This document shows positions 24,828 to 34,422 of a DNA stretch of 46,322 nucleotides, piece after piece. Below the pieces are notes generated by a model that worked only from the letters and a program-made list of their open reading frames with translations, ran no database searches and was not told the DNA's origin. Made by a program: the position numbers and the translations under genes. Location: assembly GCA_025451895.1 (NCBI GenBank), contig JANWJP010000150.1:1-46322 (forward strand), in the 5' to 3' direction. Position 1 is the stretch's first letter. Each line of letters begins with the position of its first letter. The stretch comes from Robertmurraya sp. Its GTDB lineage: Bacteria; Bacillota; Bacilli; Bacillales; Cytobacillaceae.

Positions 24828-26279
24828 ATGCTGAAAAAGGCATCAATCGTTTCTTCAGTCTTGCTCATCCTTATTGGAATCATTCTCGTGTGGCAATGGA
24901 AAAATTATTCAAATAAAATATCGGAGACAACAGGACAGCAAAAAGGAAAACCTGTCCAGGAAATCGAAGTCAGCGTAGAAGCAGACCGCTTACATATAAC
25001 ACAAAAAATTGCAGGTTTGCCGCCGGAAAGAAAACATGAAATTTTTCTGCCCTCCCTTGCCCGGGAACCGAGCTGCACAATATCTTCAAAAACGGGTTGC
25101 AGCGTCAAGGATGAGAAATTGCAAACTTATTATGCCAAAGGGGATTCAATAACACTCAAATATGAAATACCCTTTATTAAAGGAAATCAGCCTGTTCTTT
25201 TCCGGGAATGGACGGGGCAAATAAAAGGTGTTTCCATTTCGGATTCCTCGATCGAGGTGGCCGATCAGGAAAAAGGAAAGGGAACATGGGTGGCAGGCAT
25301 TCCTTTAATGACCGTACAAGAGTTTAAACATATTGATTATTATCTGTTCAGGGGCGGGAACGGCAACCCGGCGCTTTATTGGCATCCGTCTCCATTGAAT
25401 GAGCACATTGTTTATGACGGAAAACTGACAATATTTTATGAAGGAAGCGGTCCGGATTCCGTAGATTTTCCTTCCATTGAAAAATTGAATAATTTTACTT
25501 ATACTTCTTTAATTTTAACGGATCAATTTAAAGAGACGGGTGTCAGGGGAGTATTGACTGTCGGCAGCAACTTTTCGGACAGAGAGAATTTGGAATGGAA
25601 GGTGGTTCATCATTATTTTACCTGCAAATTCCCCGGTTCTGCCACTGAAAATGAATGGGTGGCGGATGTATTAACAACTTTATTTCTCAACAGGGCACCG
25701 GAGAATGAAAAGGTATCTCATGTCATATTGGAACTAAATAAAGGTTTTACGAAGGAGGAATTGAATCAATTTCTTTCTGCGGTCATCTCTGAAGAGAAAC
25801 CCCTTTCAACAGAAATACTGGATCGTTTTCTCGGAGAAATAAAAGGAGCCGGGACAAGATTTTTTACCATGAACAAACAGGAAACGGCGACTTTTTTCCC
25901 GCTCTGTTTTTATGATCACCGAAGTATTTATGTTGAGGGAAAATTGCAGAAAGATTTGGAAGTTATTTATTTTGAAGAAGAACGGTATTTTCCTGTTTTG
26001 GAAACCTTTAAGGCTTTATCATACGATGTGCGCATTTTGGCAGATGGAAAAACGGTTTTGTTGACCAGAGACAGTACAAATTACCGTTTTTATACGGATC
26101 AAAATATTTTTATTTTTGATGAAGAAGATTATGGTTTACTGGAGAGGCCTTTACGGGTTCTTCATGATGAAATTTTCATCAAGGAGAAATGGTTAAAAAC
26201 GATTTTTTCAGTGGTTATTATTGAAGAAGAGTCGAAACTTGAGATTATTCAAATAACAAATGGTGATTTTTCATTGTGA
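24828..26279 (+). CDS. Membrane-anchored stalk-domain-like protein of unknown function
   Basis: A 483-residue protein with one N-terminal membrane segment (SIVSSVLLILIGIILVW, residues about 6-22) and a large outside part, so it is probably anchored at the cell surface. Residues about 40-350 contain no motif I recognise. The last 120 residues (YFEEERYFPVLETFKALSYD, then LRVLHDEIFIKEKWLKTIF) show two hydrophobic repeat units like the copper-amine-oxidase-N-type 'stalk' domain, which is a structural wall or surface module and not a catalytic one. AAAGGGGAAG precedes ATG 24828. It lies alone between ylbG and rsmD and is not in the B. subtilis order I recall. Confidence 0.6.
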   Translation: MLKKASIVSSVLLILIGIILVWQWKNYSNKISETTGQQKGKPVQEIEVSVEADRLHITQKIAGLPPERKHEIFLPSLAREPSCTISSKTGCSVKDEKLQTYYAKGDSITLKYEIPFIKGNQPVLFREWTGQIKGVSISDSSIEVADQEKGKGTWVAGIPLMTVQEFKHIDYYLFRGGNGNPALYWHPSPLNEHIVYDGKLTIFYEGSGPDSVDFPSIEKLNNFTYTSLILTDQFKETGVRGVLTVGSNFSDRENLEWKVVHHYFTCKFPGSATENEWVADVLTTLFLNRAPENEKVSHVILELNKGFTKEELNQFLSAVISEEKPLSTEILDRFLGEIKGAGTRFFTMNKQETATFFPLCFYDHRSIYVEGKLQKDLEVIYFEEERYFPVLETFKALSYDVRILADGKTVLLTRDSTNYRFYTDQNIFIFDEEDYGLLERPLRVLHDEIFIKEKWLKTIFSVVIIEEESKLEIIQITNGDFSL

Positions 26280-26339
26280 AAAATCCAAGACGGCATCTTT
26301 CCGGAACAAGCTCCAAGAAAGCTGTATGGAACCGATTGT

Positions 26340-26560
26340 TTAAAAAAGAAAACCCTGCAATCCGATTTGCAGGGTCCTTCCATATCCTTCTAAAGGAAAG
26401 AAGGCAAAGGGAGAGGAGAAACCGGAGGAAGAACTTATGGGGAAACGTAAGTCTTCTCCGCGGTTGGCAACAACATCTTCGTTGATGTTGTTAGTCTCAT
26501 TATTTCCAATCTCCTGCGTGTTATACATGCAGTTTTGTTTTTTTGTTTGCCGGAACAATT
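26340..26560 (-). ncRNA. Candidate minus-strand small RNA locus
   Basis: A minus-strand intrinsic terminator closes this stretch: ACCCTGCAA/TTGCAGGGT arms (26352-26375) with a U-rich tail from the A-run at 26342-26351. Upstream on the same strand is a 9-bp hairpin (26469-26492), with a C/U-rich segment between them (about 26400-26440, containing TTCCTCC and TCTCCTC) that could pair with SD sites. A 75-codon frame runs through the terminator and lacks an SD, and a 21-codon frame (26500 down to 26435) has AGGAG upstream. I find no clear promoter. The rest of the gap up to rsmD (26561-26924) is AT-rich and holds nothing I can name. Confidence 0.35.
26342..26375 (-). terminator. Minus-strand intrinsic terminator
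   Basis: Read on the minus strand, ACCCTGCAA-ATCGGA-TTGCAGGGT is followed by TTTTCTTTTTT. On the plus strand the same hairpin has no T-run, so it ends minus-strand transcription, although no annotated minus-strand gene lies upstream of it. Confidence 0.75.
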
Positions 26561-26924
26561 TCTTCATTTAGAGGTGTGTGTATTTGGGTATATCAGAAAA
26601 ATTGTCATGAAAAATCGCTGTATTAAGCAAAAATTTTGTCTTTTATGTTATTCTTTTATGGGAGATTATTTAAAAATAATTTTTTCAATTATTGTTTGTC
26701 CTTCAAACGGGATTACACGGGAGAAAAGTAAAGCCGGGAAAACAAATAAAACGTTTGTTTACAGTTTTTACATAAATCTAAGTATGAAGTCACTTGTTCT
26801 ATGGGAAAATAGTCATTTTTTTAAAAATTTTTAATTTTCATACTTATTTTATATTGGCTCGGTTTGTTTTCTTATGATAGGATAATGGAGAAAGTTTACA
26901 AAATGTTTATTTATGGTGATTATT

Positions 26925-27989
<1,065 letters not shown>

Positions 27990-27991
<2 letters not shown>

Positions 27992-28016
27992 AGCGCCTGT
28001 CAGGTGCTCTTTTTAT
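27990..28016. terminator. Shared terminator between coaD and ylbJ
   Basis: AGAGCGCC (27990-27997) pairs with GGTGCTCT (28003-28010), with one G-U pair and a 5-nt loop, followed by TTTTTATT. The left arm includes the end of the coaD stop, and the right arm includes the last codons of ylbJ. Confidence 0.8.
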
Positions 28017-29229
28017 TATTGGTGAAACTTTTTTCTTTGGAAAGAAGGACAATATAAACCATAAGAGCGGCAATCGTAAACAGGGGGCCGATCTCATTAA
28101 TAAATGAAAACATGGAAAGCGGCCATGCGGGCTCTCCGCCTTCGGATACTGCTGTTATAAAAGCCGGTTTTTCACCGCTTTGAACAATATGGCTTAACGG
28201 TTTCCAAAGCAGAAAAGCATAGAGCCCTGCAAAGAAACTATGGAGGATTCTGGAAATAAAAAAGGGTTTAAAACGTATATCTGTCTGAGCTAAAATGCTT
28301 GCCACCTGAGCCTGCACACTGAAACCGCTGAAAGCAAGAATAACGCTTGTTATAATTGCCTGATGCATAAGGGAAGCTTCTTCTGTCAGGCTGGCCAGTC
28401 TGCTTCCGAGCGTGATCTCAAATAAGCCTGATATCAGCGGAAAACTAAGCGTCTCGGGCAAATGGAAAAAAATCATTATGATTTTTGCCGCCTCGCTGAG
28501 AATAGATGTAATATTTAATTGGTAAAGAAGTTTGTTCAGAACGGAGAAAAGAATAATAAATCCCCCAATCATTAACAAAGTATGGATTGAGGATGTCACT
28601 GCATCGCCCATGATTTTTCCAAGCGGCCGGTTATCATTAATTCTTGTCTTATGCAATTCCTGAAAGGCTGCTTTCAAGGAAAACCTCCTTTCCCGGTAAA
28701 CAGGGCCGGCATCTTTTCCGTAGAATCTCATAATAAGTCCAACGGTGAAATTTCCGAGATAATGGGCCAGGGCAAGAATGATTCCCAGCTTTTCATTAAG
28801 AAAGAAACCGACAGAGACGGCACCGAAAATAAACAAAGGATTGGAACAGTTTGTGAAAGTAACAAGTCTTTCAGCCTCTGTTTTGGAAAGCTGCCCTTCC
28901 TGGCGGAGGCGTGCTGTCAGTTTTGCGCCGGCAGGAAAACCTGAAGCCATCCCCATAGCCCAAACGAATCCGCCGACACCGGGTACTTTAAAAAAAGGTC
29001 TCATAACCGGTTCAAGTAAAACTCCGATAAATTTTACGACTCCAAACCCAATCAGCATTTCAGAAATGATGAAAAAAGGCAGCAGAGAAGGAAAAACAAT
29101 TCTCCACCACATGTCAAGTCCTTGTTTTGAAGCTTCTACAGATTCTGCAGGAAACAGAATCAATGAACAAGCCATCAATGAAGCAGATCCGGCCAGAAGA
29201 ACGGTTTTTAGTTTGGATTGTAACACCAT
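28000..29229 (-). CDS. ylbJ: Sporulation integral membrane protein YlbJ
   Basis: A protein of about 409 residues with around eight hydrophobic segments, of the nucleoside-recognition/gate-domain type. The pattern WWRIVFPSLLPFFIISEML, followed by GVGGFVWAMGMASGFPAGAK and TNCSNPLFIFGAVS, identifies YlbJ. In B. subtilis YlbJ is made under sigma-E in the mother cell and is needed for normal spore formation. I use ATG 29229; TTG 29232 and GTG 29226 are alternatives, and all have only a weak SD (CAGGA). The 230 bp upstream look like decayed or repeat sequence, so the promoter position is unclear. Confidence 0.88.
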   Translation of the reverse strand: MVLQSKLKTVLLAGSASLMACSLILFPAESVEASKQGLDMWWRIVFPSLLPFFIISEMLIGFGVVKFIGVLLEPVMRPFFKVPGVGGFVWAMGMASGFPAGAKLTARLRQEGQLSKTEAERLVTFTNCSNPLFIFGAVSVGFFLNEKLGIILALAHYLGNFTVGLIMRFYGKDAGPVYRERRFSLKAAFQELHKTRINDNRPLGKIMGDAVTSSIHTLLMIGGFIILFSVLNKLLYQLNITSILSEAAKIIMIFFHLPETLSFPLISGLFEITLGSRLASLTEEASLMHQAIITSVILAFSGFSVQAQVASILAQTDIRFKPFFISRILHSFFAGLYAFLLWKPLSHIVQSGEKPAFITAVSEGGEPAWPLSMFSFINEIGPLFTIAALMVYIVLLSKEKSFTNNKKST

Positions 29230-29459
29230 CAAGTCCTGGTTACTAAAATCTAATGAAATCTAACATTCGTCCCCGAACCAAGAAAACAGGGACTTTCGTG
29301 GCGATTCTCATGTCGTTCCGCCGGAAAGGGGATAGGACCCTTGTCATGAACCTGAAGTTTAAAACCATCTGCGGTGCTCTGTTAGAGCCGGCTGGTGTGA
29401 TAAACCATTCCTGCCGGGTCAGTTTACCACAAAGATTTCAGCACCAGGATTACACCTCC
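29230..29459. other. Region upstream of ylbJ with no intact gene
   Basis: On the minus strand a strong AAGGAGGTG site stands at 29452-29461 but leads into a frame of six codons. Further on, a 22-codon frame reads MRIATKVPVFLVRGRMLDFI. Sequence of this look could be part of a multi-copy intergenic element or a decayed gene. I see no riboswitch I can name. Confidence 0.35.
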
Positions 29460-29771
29460 TTAAGTTGCAATTCCCGGTTTTTTAAATAAACGTTTATGGA
29501 AGACATTCCATAATTTCCAAAGATGATTTTCTTTGAATTTATCAATGTTATTTAATGACATTCCAATGAATTGACTTCTTTGTTTCCCGCTTTTTGATTG
29601 TTTTTCGGCTTCTTCCATTGAACCTAAAACGCTTATCAAATGGGTTTTACCAAAGTGCGTAATTTGTTGAATCAATCCTGCCGGAAGTCCGGTTAGTTTT
29701 AAGGAATTCAACATTTTATTATCTAAACTTGTATTGTTTGAACATCTGCACCATTTTTTTATACCTGCCAA
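29460..29771 (-). CDS. Hypothetical protein, possibly a decayed or small accessory gene
   Basis: A 103-codon frame with a TTG start and no good SD. The protein is basic and helical (LIQQITHFGKTHLISVLGSM, then FKENHLWKLWNVFHKRLFKK). I do not recognise it. A start at an inner ATG (MLNSLKLTGLPAGL, near 29712) is also possible. Composition looks coding-like in its later half, but the lack of an SD and the presence of a short competing frame near its start make a pseudogene possible. It points the same way as ylbJ and might be co-transcribed with it. Confidence 0.4.
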   Translation of the reverse strand: MAGIKKWCRCSNNTSLDNKMLNSLKLTGLPAGLIQQITHFGKTHLISVLGSMEEAEKQSKSGKQRSQFIGMSLNNIDKFKENHLWKLWNVFHKRLFKKPGIAT

Positions 29772-30089
29772 TCCTCTATAATTCCATTATTTTACTTCTT
29801 GGAGAAATCAAACTATAAAAAAGAAAATTAAAATTCAACAGATTCCACCAAAAAGTACCAGAATATTTAAAAGGTGTTTATACCCCCCTTGAAGTTCTGC
29901 ATAATTTACGGCATGGAGTGAAAAATGATCTGCCAAATATGTTCAGATTTTCCGTAAACAGTCTTGTCCTCATATAAATCAATATACTCATAGAAAAACA
30001 AATTAGACCATAAGATTAGTTGAAAAGATTTGACGGATTACGCGGATTGACAGATGTTAAATATGGCGGTTGATTAAAGGGGGAGAAGG
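29772..30089. other. AT-rich intergenic region upstream of ylbK
   Basis: This 318-bp stretch holds no believable gene. It ends with GGGGGAGAAGG, the ylbK SD. TTGAC-like strings occur at about 30031 and 30048, but neither has a well-spaced -10, so no promoter is called. Confidence 0.4.
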
Positions 30090-30881
30090 ATGCGGCGCCC
30101 GAAGATAGGATTAGCTTTGGGATCAGGCGGTGCGCGTGGCTTTGCCCATTTGGGCGTGATTAAGGTTCTTTCGGATGAAGGCGTTCCGGTTGATTTACTT
30201 GCCGGAAGCAGCATGGGAGCCCTGGTCGGCTGTTTTTATGCGGCAGGGCATGATTTGAACCGGCTTTATCAAATATCGGCAAAGTTTAAGAGGAAATATT
30301 ATCTTGATTTTACAGTGCCAAAAATGGGTTTTATTGCCGGGAATCGGGTGAAGGAGTTGATTCGCGTATTTACACACGGAAAAAGGCTCGAGGATCTTTC
30401 CATTCCTGTAAGTGTTGTTGCCACTGATTTGATGACAGGCGAAAAAGTAATTTTTACAAAGGGACCTATTGCCGAGGCTGTTCGTGCCAGTATTTCCATC
30501 CCCGGGATTTTCGTTCCGGAAAAGTATGATGGCAAGCTGTTGATTGACGGTGGTGTCGTTGACAGGCTTCCGGTTTCAGTCGTTCGTGAGATGGGCGCTG
30601 ACATTGTGATTGCGGTTGATGTTTCAAACGTAAAAAGAAACACGGAAATTACGACGATTTATGATGTAATTATGCAAAGTATTGATATAATGCAAATGGA
30701 ACTTGTTGCAAATCGGGTCATTGCCTCCGATGTGATTCTTCGGCCAAAAGTTGAAATGTACAGTTCAAAAGCGTTTACTAATATTGGGGAAATTATTAGG
30801 AAGGGGGAAGAGGAGGCACGGCGCAACATTGATAAAATCCATGAACTGATACGGAACTGGAAGGAGTCTCAGGATGAATAG
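30090..30881 (+). CDS. ylbK: Patatin-like phospholipase family protein YlbK
   Basis: A 263-residue patatin-type hydrolase. The oxyanion loop is GSGGARG, the nucleophile is Ser41 in GSSMG (39-43), and the catalytic Asp is Asp153 in IDGGVVDRLP. The family hydrolyses lipid ester bonds; in bacteria of this RssA-like branch the substrate is usually unknown. No signal peptide, so probably cytoplasmic. The ATG at 30090 has a strong SD (GGGGGAGAAGG). It overlaps ylbL by 8 bp, so the two are translated together. Confidence 0.92.
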   Translation: MRRPKIGLALGSGGARGFAHLGVIKVLSDEGVPVDLLAGSSMGALVGCFYAAGHDLNRLYQISAKFKRKYYLDFTVPKMGFIAGNRVKELIRVFTHGKRLEDLSIPVSVVATDLMTGEKVIFTKGPIAEAVRASISIPGIFVPEKYDGKLLIDGGVVDRLPVSVVREMGADIVIAVDVSNVKRNTEITTIYDVIMQSIDIMQMELVANRVIASDVILRPKVEMYSSKAFTNIGEIIRKGEEEARRNIDKIHELIRNWKESQDE

Positions 30882-31899
30882 ACGAACGGTAAGATACGGA
30901 ATAATTTTATTTATAACAGTTGCTCTCTTTTTTGGTTTTTTTTATTCTCTGCCTTACTATGTTTCAAAGCCCGGCATGGCCAAGGAACTTGCATCTATTA
31001 TTGAAGTGGCCGACGGCTATGAGGCTGAAGGCAGTTTTATGCTGACGACAGTCCGAATGGGAAGGGCAAATCTGTTTTCTTATATTGGAGCAATGATGAG
31101 AGATTATCACGAAATTTATCCCCTTGAGGCAATAAGAGGAGAAGAGGAATCGGATGAAGAATATAATGTGAGACAGCTTTATCTGATGTCCTCCTCCAAA
31201 TTATCGGCGATTGAGGTTGCTTGTAAGAAGGCCGGAATTCCTGTCGAGTATGATTATCTCGGAGTCTATGTCTTAAGTGTTAAAGAAAATATGCCGGCAG
31301 AAGGCAACCTTCTTCCCGGTGACCGCATTTTTGAAGTGGATGGCAAACCGTTTAAGTCATCGCAGCAATTCATAGATTATGTTGCCGGAAAAAAGGAAGG
31401 AGATATGATTACAGTTACTTTTAGTCGCAATGACAAAATAAATACAGCCGAAATGCAAGTTCAACCGTTTCCTGATGACAGAAAAAAACTTGGGATAGGG
31501 ATTAGTCTTGTAGATGATAAAGAGGCAAAAACAGAACCTGAGATAGAAATTAGTACGGATAATATTGGCGGCCCTTCAGCCGGTTTAATGTTTGCTTTGG
31601 AAATCTATAATCAATTAACGGAAGATGATTTGACCCGCGGTTATCGAATTGCAGGAACCGGGACAATATCAACGGACGGAAAAGTTGGAAAAATCGGAGG
31701 GGTTGAGCAAAAGGTCATTGCGGCAGATAAATCAGGTGCCGATATTTTCTTTGCTCCTGCAGAAAAAGGGAAAGGCGAATCGAATTATGAAGCTGCACTC
31801 AGAACAGCCGAAGAGATAGGTACGGATATGAAAATTGTTCCAGTTACAACATTTGAGGATGCCATTCAACATTTGGAAAACCTCAGTCCGAAAAAATAA
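30874..31899 (+). CDS. ylbL: SepM-like PDZ/Lon-type serine protease YlbL
   Basis: A 341-residue protease with one N-terminal membrane segment (YGIILFITVALFFGFFYSLP), a PDZ domain in the middle (LLPGDRIFEVDGKPF), and a C-terminal Lon-type Ser-Lys catalytic domain. The nucleophile is Ser235 in NIGGPSAGLMF, and the likely base is Lys280 in GGVEQKV. Homologues process peptides outside the membrane; in B. subtilis YlbL is linked to removal of the YneA division inhibitor. The start overlaps ylbK. A terminator follows. Confidence 0.93.
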   Translation: MNRRTVRYGIILFITVALFFGFFYSLPYYVSKPGMAKELASIIEVADGYEAEGSFMLTTVRMGRANLFSYIGAMMRDYHEIYPLEAIRGEEESDEEYNVRQLYLMSSSKLSAIEVACKKAGIPVEYDYLGVYVLSVKENMPAEGNLLPGDRIFEVDGKPFKSSQQFIDYVAGKKEGDMITVTFSRNDKINTAEMQVQPFPDDRKKLGIGISLVDDKEAKTEPEIEISTDNIGGPSAGLMFALEIYNQLTEDDLTRGYRIAGTGTISTDGKVGKIGGVEQKVIAADKSGADIFFAPAEKGKGESNYEAALRTAEEIGTDMKIVPVTTFEDAIQHLENLSPKK

Positions 31900-31901
31900 A
31901 A

Positions 31902-31950
31902 GAGGCTGTCTGATTAGGATGTCCTTTTTTAAGGCAGCCTCTTCGTTTCA
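31902..31950 (+). terminator. Terminator after ylbL
   Basis: GAGGCTGTC (31902-31910) pairs with GGCAGCCTC (31933-31941) with one G-U pair, followed by TTCGTTTC. It shares the GGCTGTC arm with the hairpins at 13572 and 20025. Confidence 0.7.
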
Positions 31951-32076
31951 ATTCGGAAGCCGTCATTTTAAGCAATAGTTTTTGTCCGTGGCTATTTTTC
32001 ATTTTTCCGGTTGATATGCCCCGGCAATAATCATAATGAAATGACAAAAGGTGAAGCTTTCAGTAAATAAGACAGA

Positions 32077-33297
32077 CTAAACTTCTTCAAGATAAATTGG
32101 AAGCCGGGAAAATTCCATATTTAGCAGTTCCTGAACAAACTCTTTTTCCGCTCCTGCTGCATAAATTCTGGCAGCCCTTAAATCGAGGTTAATGGCTTCT
32201 TTTTTATAGGAAGATAATTTTGAGACCAGGGGAATAGAAAAGTTTTCTTTTTGTTCATTTAAATATTTTCTTCCCCGTTTTGTCATACCCAATAAGCGCA
32301 TGTACGAAACAGTGTGCATTCTGGCATGCATTTCATGTTTTTTCGTGTTTGTTAAAATATGTACACACATTCTTTGCAGCCTTGTCCATGTATAGCGTTT
32401 TGTTTTCAGATTCATCATAAAATCTTGAAAGGAAGGGGCGGACAAAGCCATACGAAGAAGCCTGTTTTCAATTCCTTCTTCGATTTCATAGATTTCTGCA
32501 AGTTCTTCCGGTGTGAGTTGCAGCAATCTGAATTTTAAATAGGGCCAGTAATTTTCCCAGGAATGAAATGTCCGGTAATGATTTTTATATTCCTTCAACA
32601 AATGATAGGTTGCATCGGGAACATAAGGTTTAATCTTTTCAATGTTTCCGTGTTCGGAAAATAATGCTTTGCGGATGCTTGTTGCACTGGCCACGGACGG
32701 CGCAGTGAACTGTTGATCGTGATAGTGGGCCGAAGTTCGTTTGATGGTCATCCCCAACATGGGTGACTGCAGTTTTTCGATGGCCTTTAAGTAAGCGAGT
32801 CCCAAAATATTATTCGGCTGTGAGAGATCAAGTAATGTCTTATTGCCTTTAAGCTTTTTAAAGGCGGACGCTGCGGCCGCGGGAAAACTGATTCCCACGG
32901 CTATATGATCACGGATGCTTTTTTCGAACTCTTCCCGGTTGGATTGCAAGAATTGAAGTGTCTTGTTGAAAAGATCGGTATTGCCTGACTCACTGCCAAA
33001 GCAGAGATATTTGCAGCCAAGGGCATTCAGAATCGAAACGGCTCCAAAAGCGAATGTGTCAGCATTTTGGGTTGAAAATTGATAGGGAAGTTCGATTACA
33101 ATGTCAGCTCCTGTTCTTAAAGCCATTTCAGCACGGAGCCATTTTGGAACAAGGGCAGGCTCTCCTCTTTGCAGAAATTGTCCGCTCATTACGGCAATGA
33201 CAATGTCAGCACCCGTAATTTCTTTTGTACGGGCAAGGTGAAATGCATGCCCGTTATGAAATGGATTATATTCAACGACGACTCCCGCTGCCTTCAA
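32077..33297 (-). CDS. tmcAL: tRNA(Met) cytidine acetate ligase TmcAL (YlbM)
   Basis: A 406-residue nucleotidyltransferase-superfamily enzyme that makes N4-acetylcytidine at the wobble position of elongator tRNA-Met from acetate and ATP. The nucleotide motif HNGH is at residues 14-17 in VVEYNPFHNGHAFH. The RTGADIVIELPYQFSTQ and FGSESGN blocks are also conserved. I start at TTG 33297 with AAGGAGTGA 7 nt upstream; the longer frame to 33456 adds 53 residues that overlap promoter sequence. It is divergent from ylbN. Confidence 0.92.
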   Translation of the reverse strand: MKAAGVVVEYNPFHNGHAFHLARTKEITGADIVIAVMSGQFLQRGEPALVPKWLRAEMALRTGADIVIELPYQFSTQNADTFAFGAVSILNALGCKYLCFGSESGNTDLFNKTLQFLQSNREEFEKSIRDHIAVGISFPAAAASAFKKLKGNKTLLDLSQPNNILGLAYLKAIEKLQSPMLGMTIKRTSAHYHDQQFTAPSVASATSIRKALFSEHGNIEKIKPYVPDATYHLLKEYKNHYRTFHSWENYWPYLKFRLLQLTPEELAEIYEIEEGIENRLLRMALSAPSFQDFMMNLKTKRYTWTRLQRMCVHILTNTKKHEMHARMHTVSYMRLLGMTKRGRKYLNEQKENFSIPLVSKLSSYKKEAINLDLRAARIYAAGAEKEFVQELLNMEFSRLPIYLEEV

Positions 33298-33449
33298 AGC
33301 AATATCACTCCTTTTTGTTTGAAAGTGAGGTTGCGTGCTTACACTAACAATAACCGGAAAAGAACTCTGATTCGCTCCGGACAAATATATTTGCAATTTA
33401 TTAATGGAAAATTTGTATAATACATACATTCTACTGTAAAGAAAAAATA

Positions 33450-33478
33450 TTGACAAATGGTAATGTGAAAGCTATAAT
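33450..33478 (+). promoter_or_regulatory. Consensus sigma-A promoter of ylbN-rpmF
   Basis: TTGACA (33450-33455), a 17-nt spacer, then TATAAT (33473-33478): a perfect sigma-A match. It lies 29 nt before the ylbN start, which leaves a short leader, and fits a highly expressed ribosomal-protein operon. Confidence 0.9.
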
Positions 33479-33507
33479 ACTTTTGTTGCCTTTGAGGTGA
33501 TTTTATT

Positions 33508-34029
33508 ATGAAATGGACTTTTAGTCAGTTGCAAAAATATCGGGACAAGGGATTTTATTTTGATACAATTTATGATGCCGGTGAAATCATGAAGCTGGAT
33601 CAGTCAATCCGTAATGTTTCACCCATTCATGTATCCGGCCGGGCAGATATAGCACCGGAGAGAATCACCTTTCATCTGAAAATTAAAGGATATATGATTT
33701 TGCCTTGTTCCCGGACATTAGTAGATGTAAAATATCCTGTTGATGTAGAAACAACAGAGACTTTCCTCTTGAATTCAACTGAGTATGAAGCCGGGGAAGA
33801 AGTCCACCTCGCAAATGGGGAAATGATTGATTTGCGCCCCATTATAGAAGAAATTCTTTTGCTCGAGGTACCGATGCAGGTGTTCTGTGAAGATCAAGAG
33901 GGACAAGAAGGAGCCCCTCAATCTGGAACAGGTTGGACTGTCATCTCTGAAGAGGAACGACCTCAAAAAATTGATCCGCGTTTCGCTGAATTGGCAAAAC
34001 TTTTGGATCAGAATAAATCGCAGGAATAG
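33508..34029 (+). CDS. ylbN: YceD family (DUF177) protein YlbN
   Basis: A 173-residue acidic protein of the DUF177/YceD family, almost always encoded beside rpmF. The block VSGRADIAPERITFHLKIKGYM and PCSRTLVDVKYPVDVE are typical, and a single Cys is seen where many relatives have one. A role in ribosome or 23S rRNA maturation is proposed for the family but not settled for Bacillus. ATG 33508 follows GAGGTGA. rpmF starts 71 nt after the stop. Confidence 0.9.
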   Translation: MKWTFSQLQKYRDKGFYFDTIYDAGEIMKLDQSIRNVSPIHVSGRADIAPERITFHLKIKGYMILPCSRTLVDVKYPVDVETTETFLLNSTEYEAGEEVHLANGEMIDLRPIIEEILLLEVPMQVFCEDQEGQEGAPQSGTGWTVISEEERPQKIDPRFAELAKLLDQNKSQE

Positions 34030-34100
34030 TTGAAAAGAGTCTTTGTTGAAGCCGCAGGATAGCAGGGCTTCACAACTTTTCTTTTAAGGAGGTGGGAAGA

Positions 34101-34274
34101 ATGGCTGTACCTTTCAGAAGAACATCAAAAACTGCAAAAAGAAAGCGCCGCACACATTACAAGCTGCAAGTTCCGGGTATGGTTGAATGCCCGAATTGCG
34201 GTGAGATGAAACTTGCTCACCATGTATGCAAAGCATGCGGCTCATACAAGGGAGAAAATGTGGTAAACAATTAA
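34101..34274 (+). CDS. rpmF: Ribosomal protein L32
   Basis: A 57-residue, strongly basic ribosomal large-subunit protein with [17 protein letters not shown] at the start. Four Cys form a zinc ribbon (C30, C33, C43 and C46 in CPNCG and CKACG), so this is the zinc-binding (C+) type. AAGGAGGTG (34086-34094) is 6 nt before ATG 34101; a frame start at GTG 34092 is part of that SD. A terminator follows 11 nt after the stop. Confidence 0.97.
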   Translation: MAVPFRRTSKTAKRKRRTHYKLQVPGMVECPNCGEMKLAHHVCKACGSYKGENVVNN

Positions 34275-34285
34275 TATTTTCAGAT

Positions 34286-34320
34286 AAAGCACAGGGACGG
34301 TTGTTCCTGTGCTTTTGCTG
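34286..34320 (+). terminator. Intrinsic terminator of rpmF
   Basis: AAAGCACAGG (34286-34295) pairs with CCTGTGCTTT (34306-34315), followed by TGCTGTTTT. Confidence 0.82.
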
Positions 34321-34422
34321 TTTTAGCGATAACAGGTAAGAAAAAAATCAACAGCTATTATGAGAGCGATGAATAAAACATCATGGACAGTCCGGTTCTG
34401 GAAATTTATTTATAATATGGGC

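Noticed and set aside
26276-26485. A plus-strand frame of 69 codons after the stalk-domain gene, rich in Arg and Lys
   Set aside because: It overlaps the previous stop, has no SD, and crosses the hairpin. The base bias follows the purine-rich complement of the C/U-rich segment.
26340-26567. A 75-codon minus-strand protein frame
   Set aside because: It has no SD at either ATG, and its last codons are the terminator stem and U-run. A small RNA explains the sequence better, although a peptide is not excluded.
29230-29459. A riboswitch upstream of ylbJ
   Set aside because: The stretch has an SD and short hairpins, but I could not match it to the cores of FMN, cobalamin, T-box, lysine or c-di-AMP elements.
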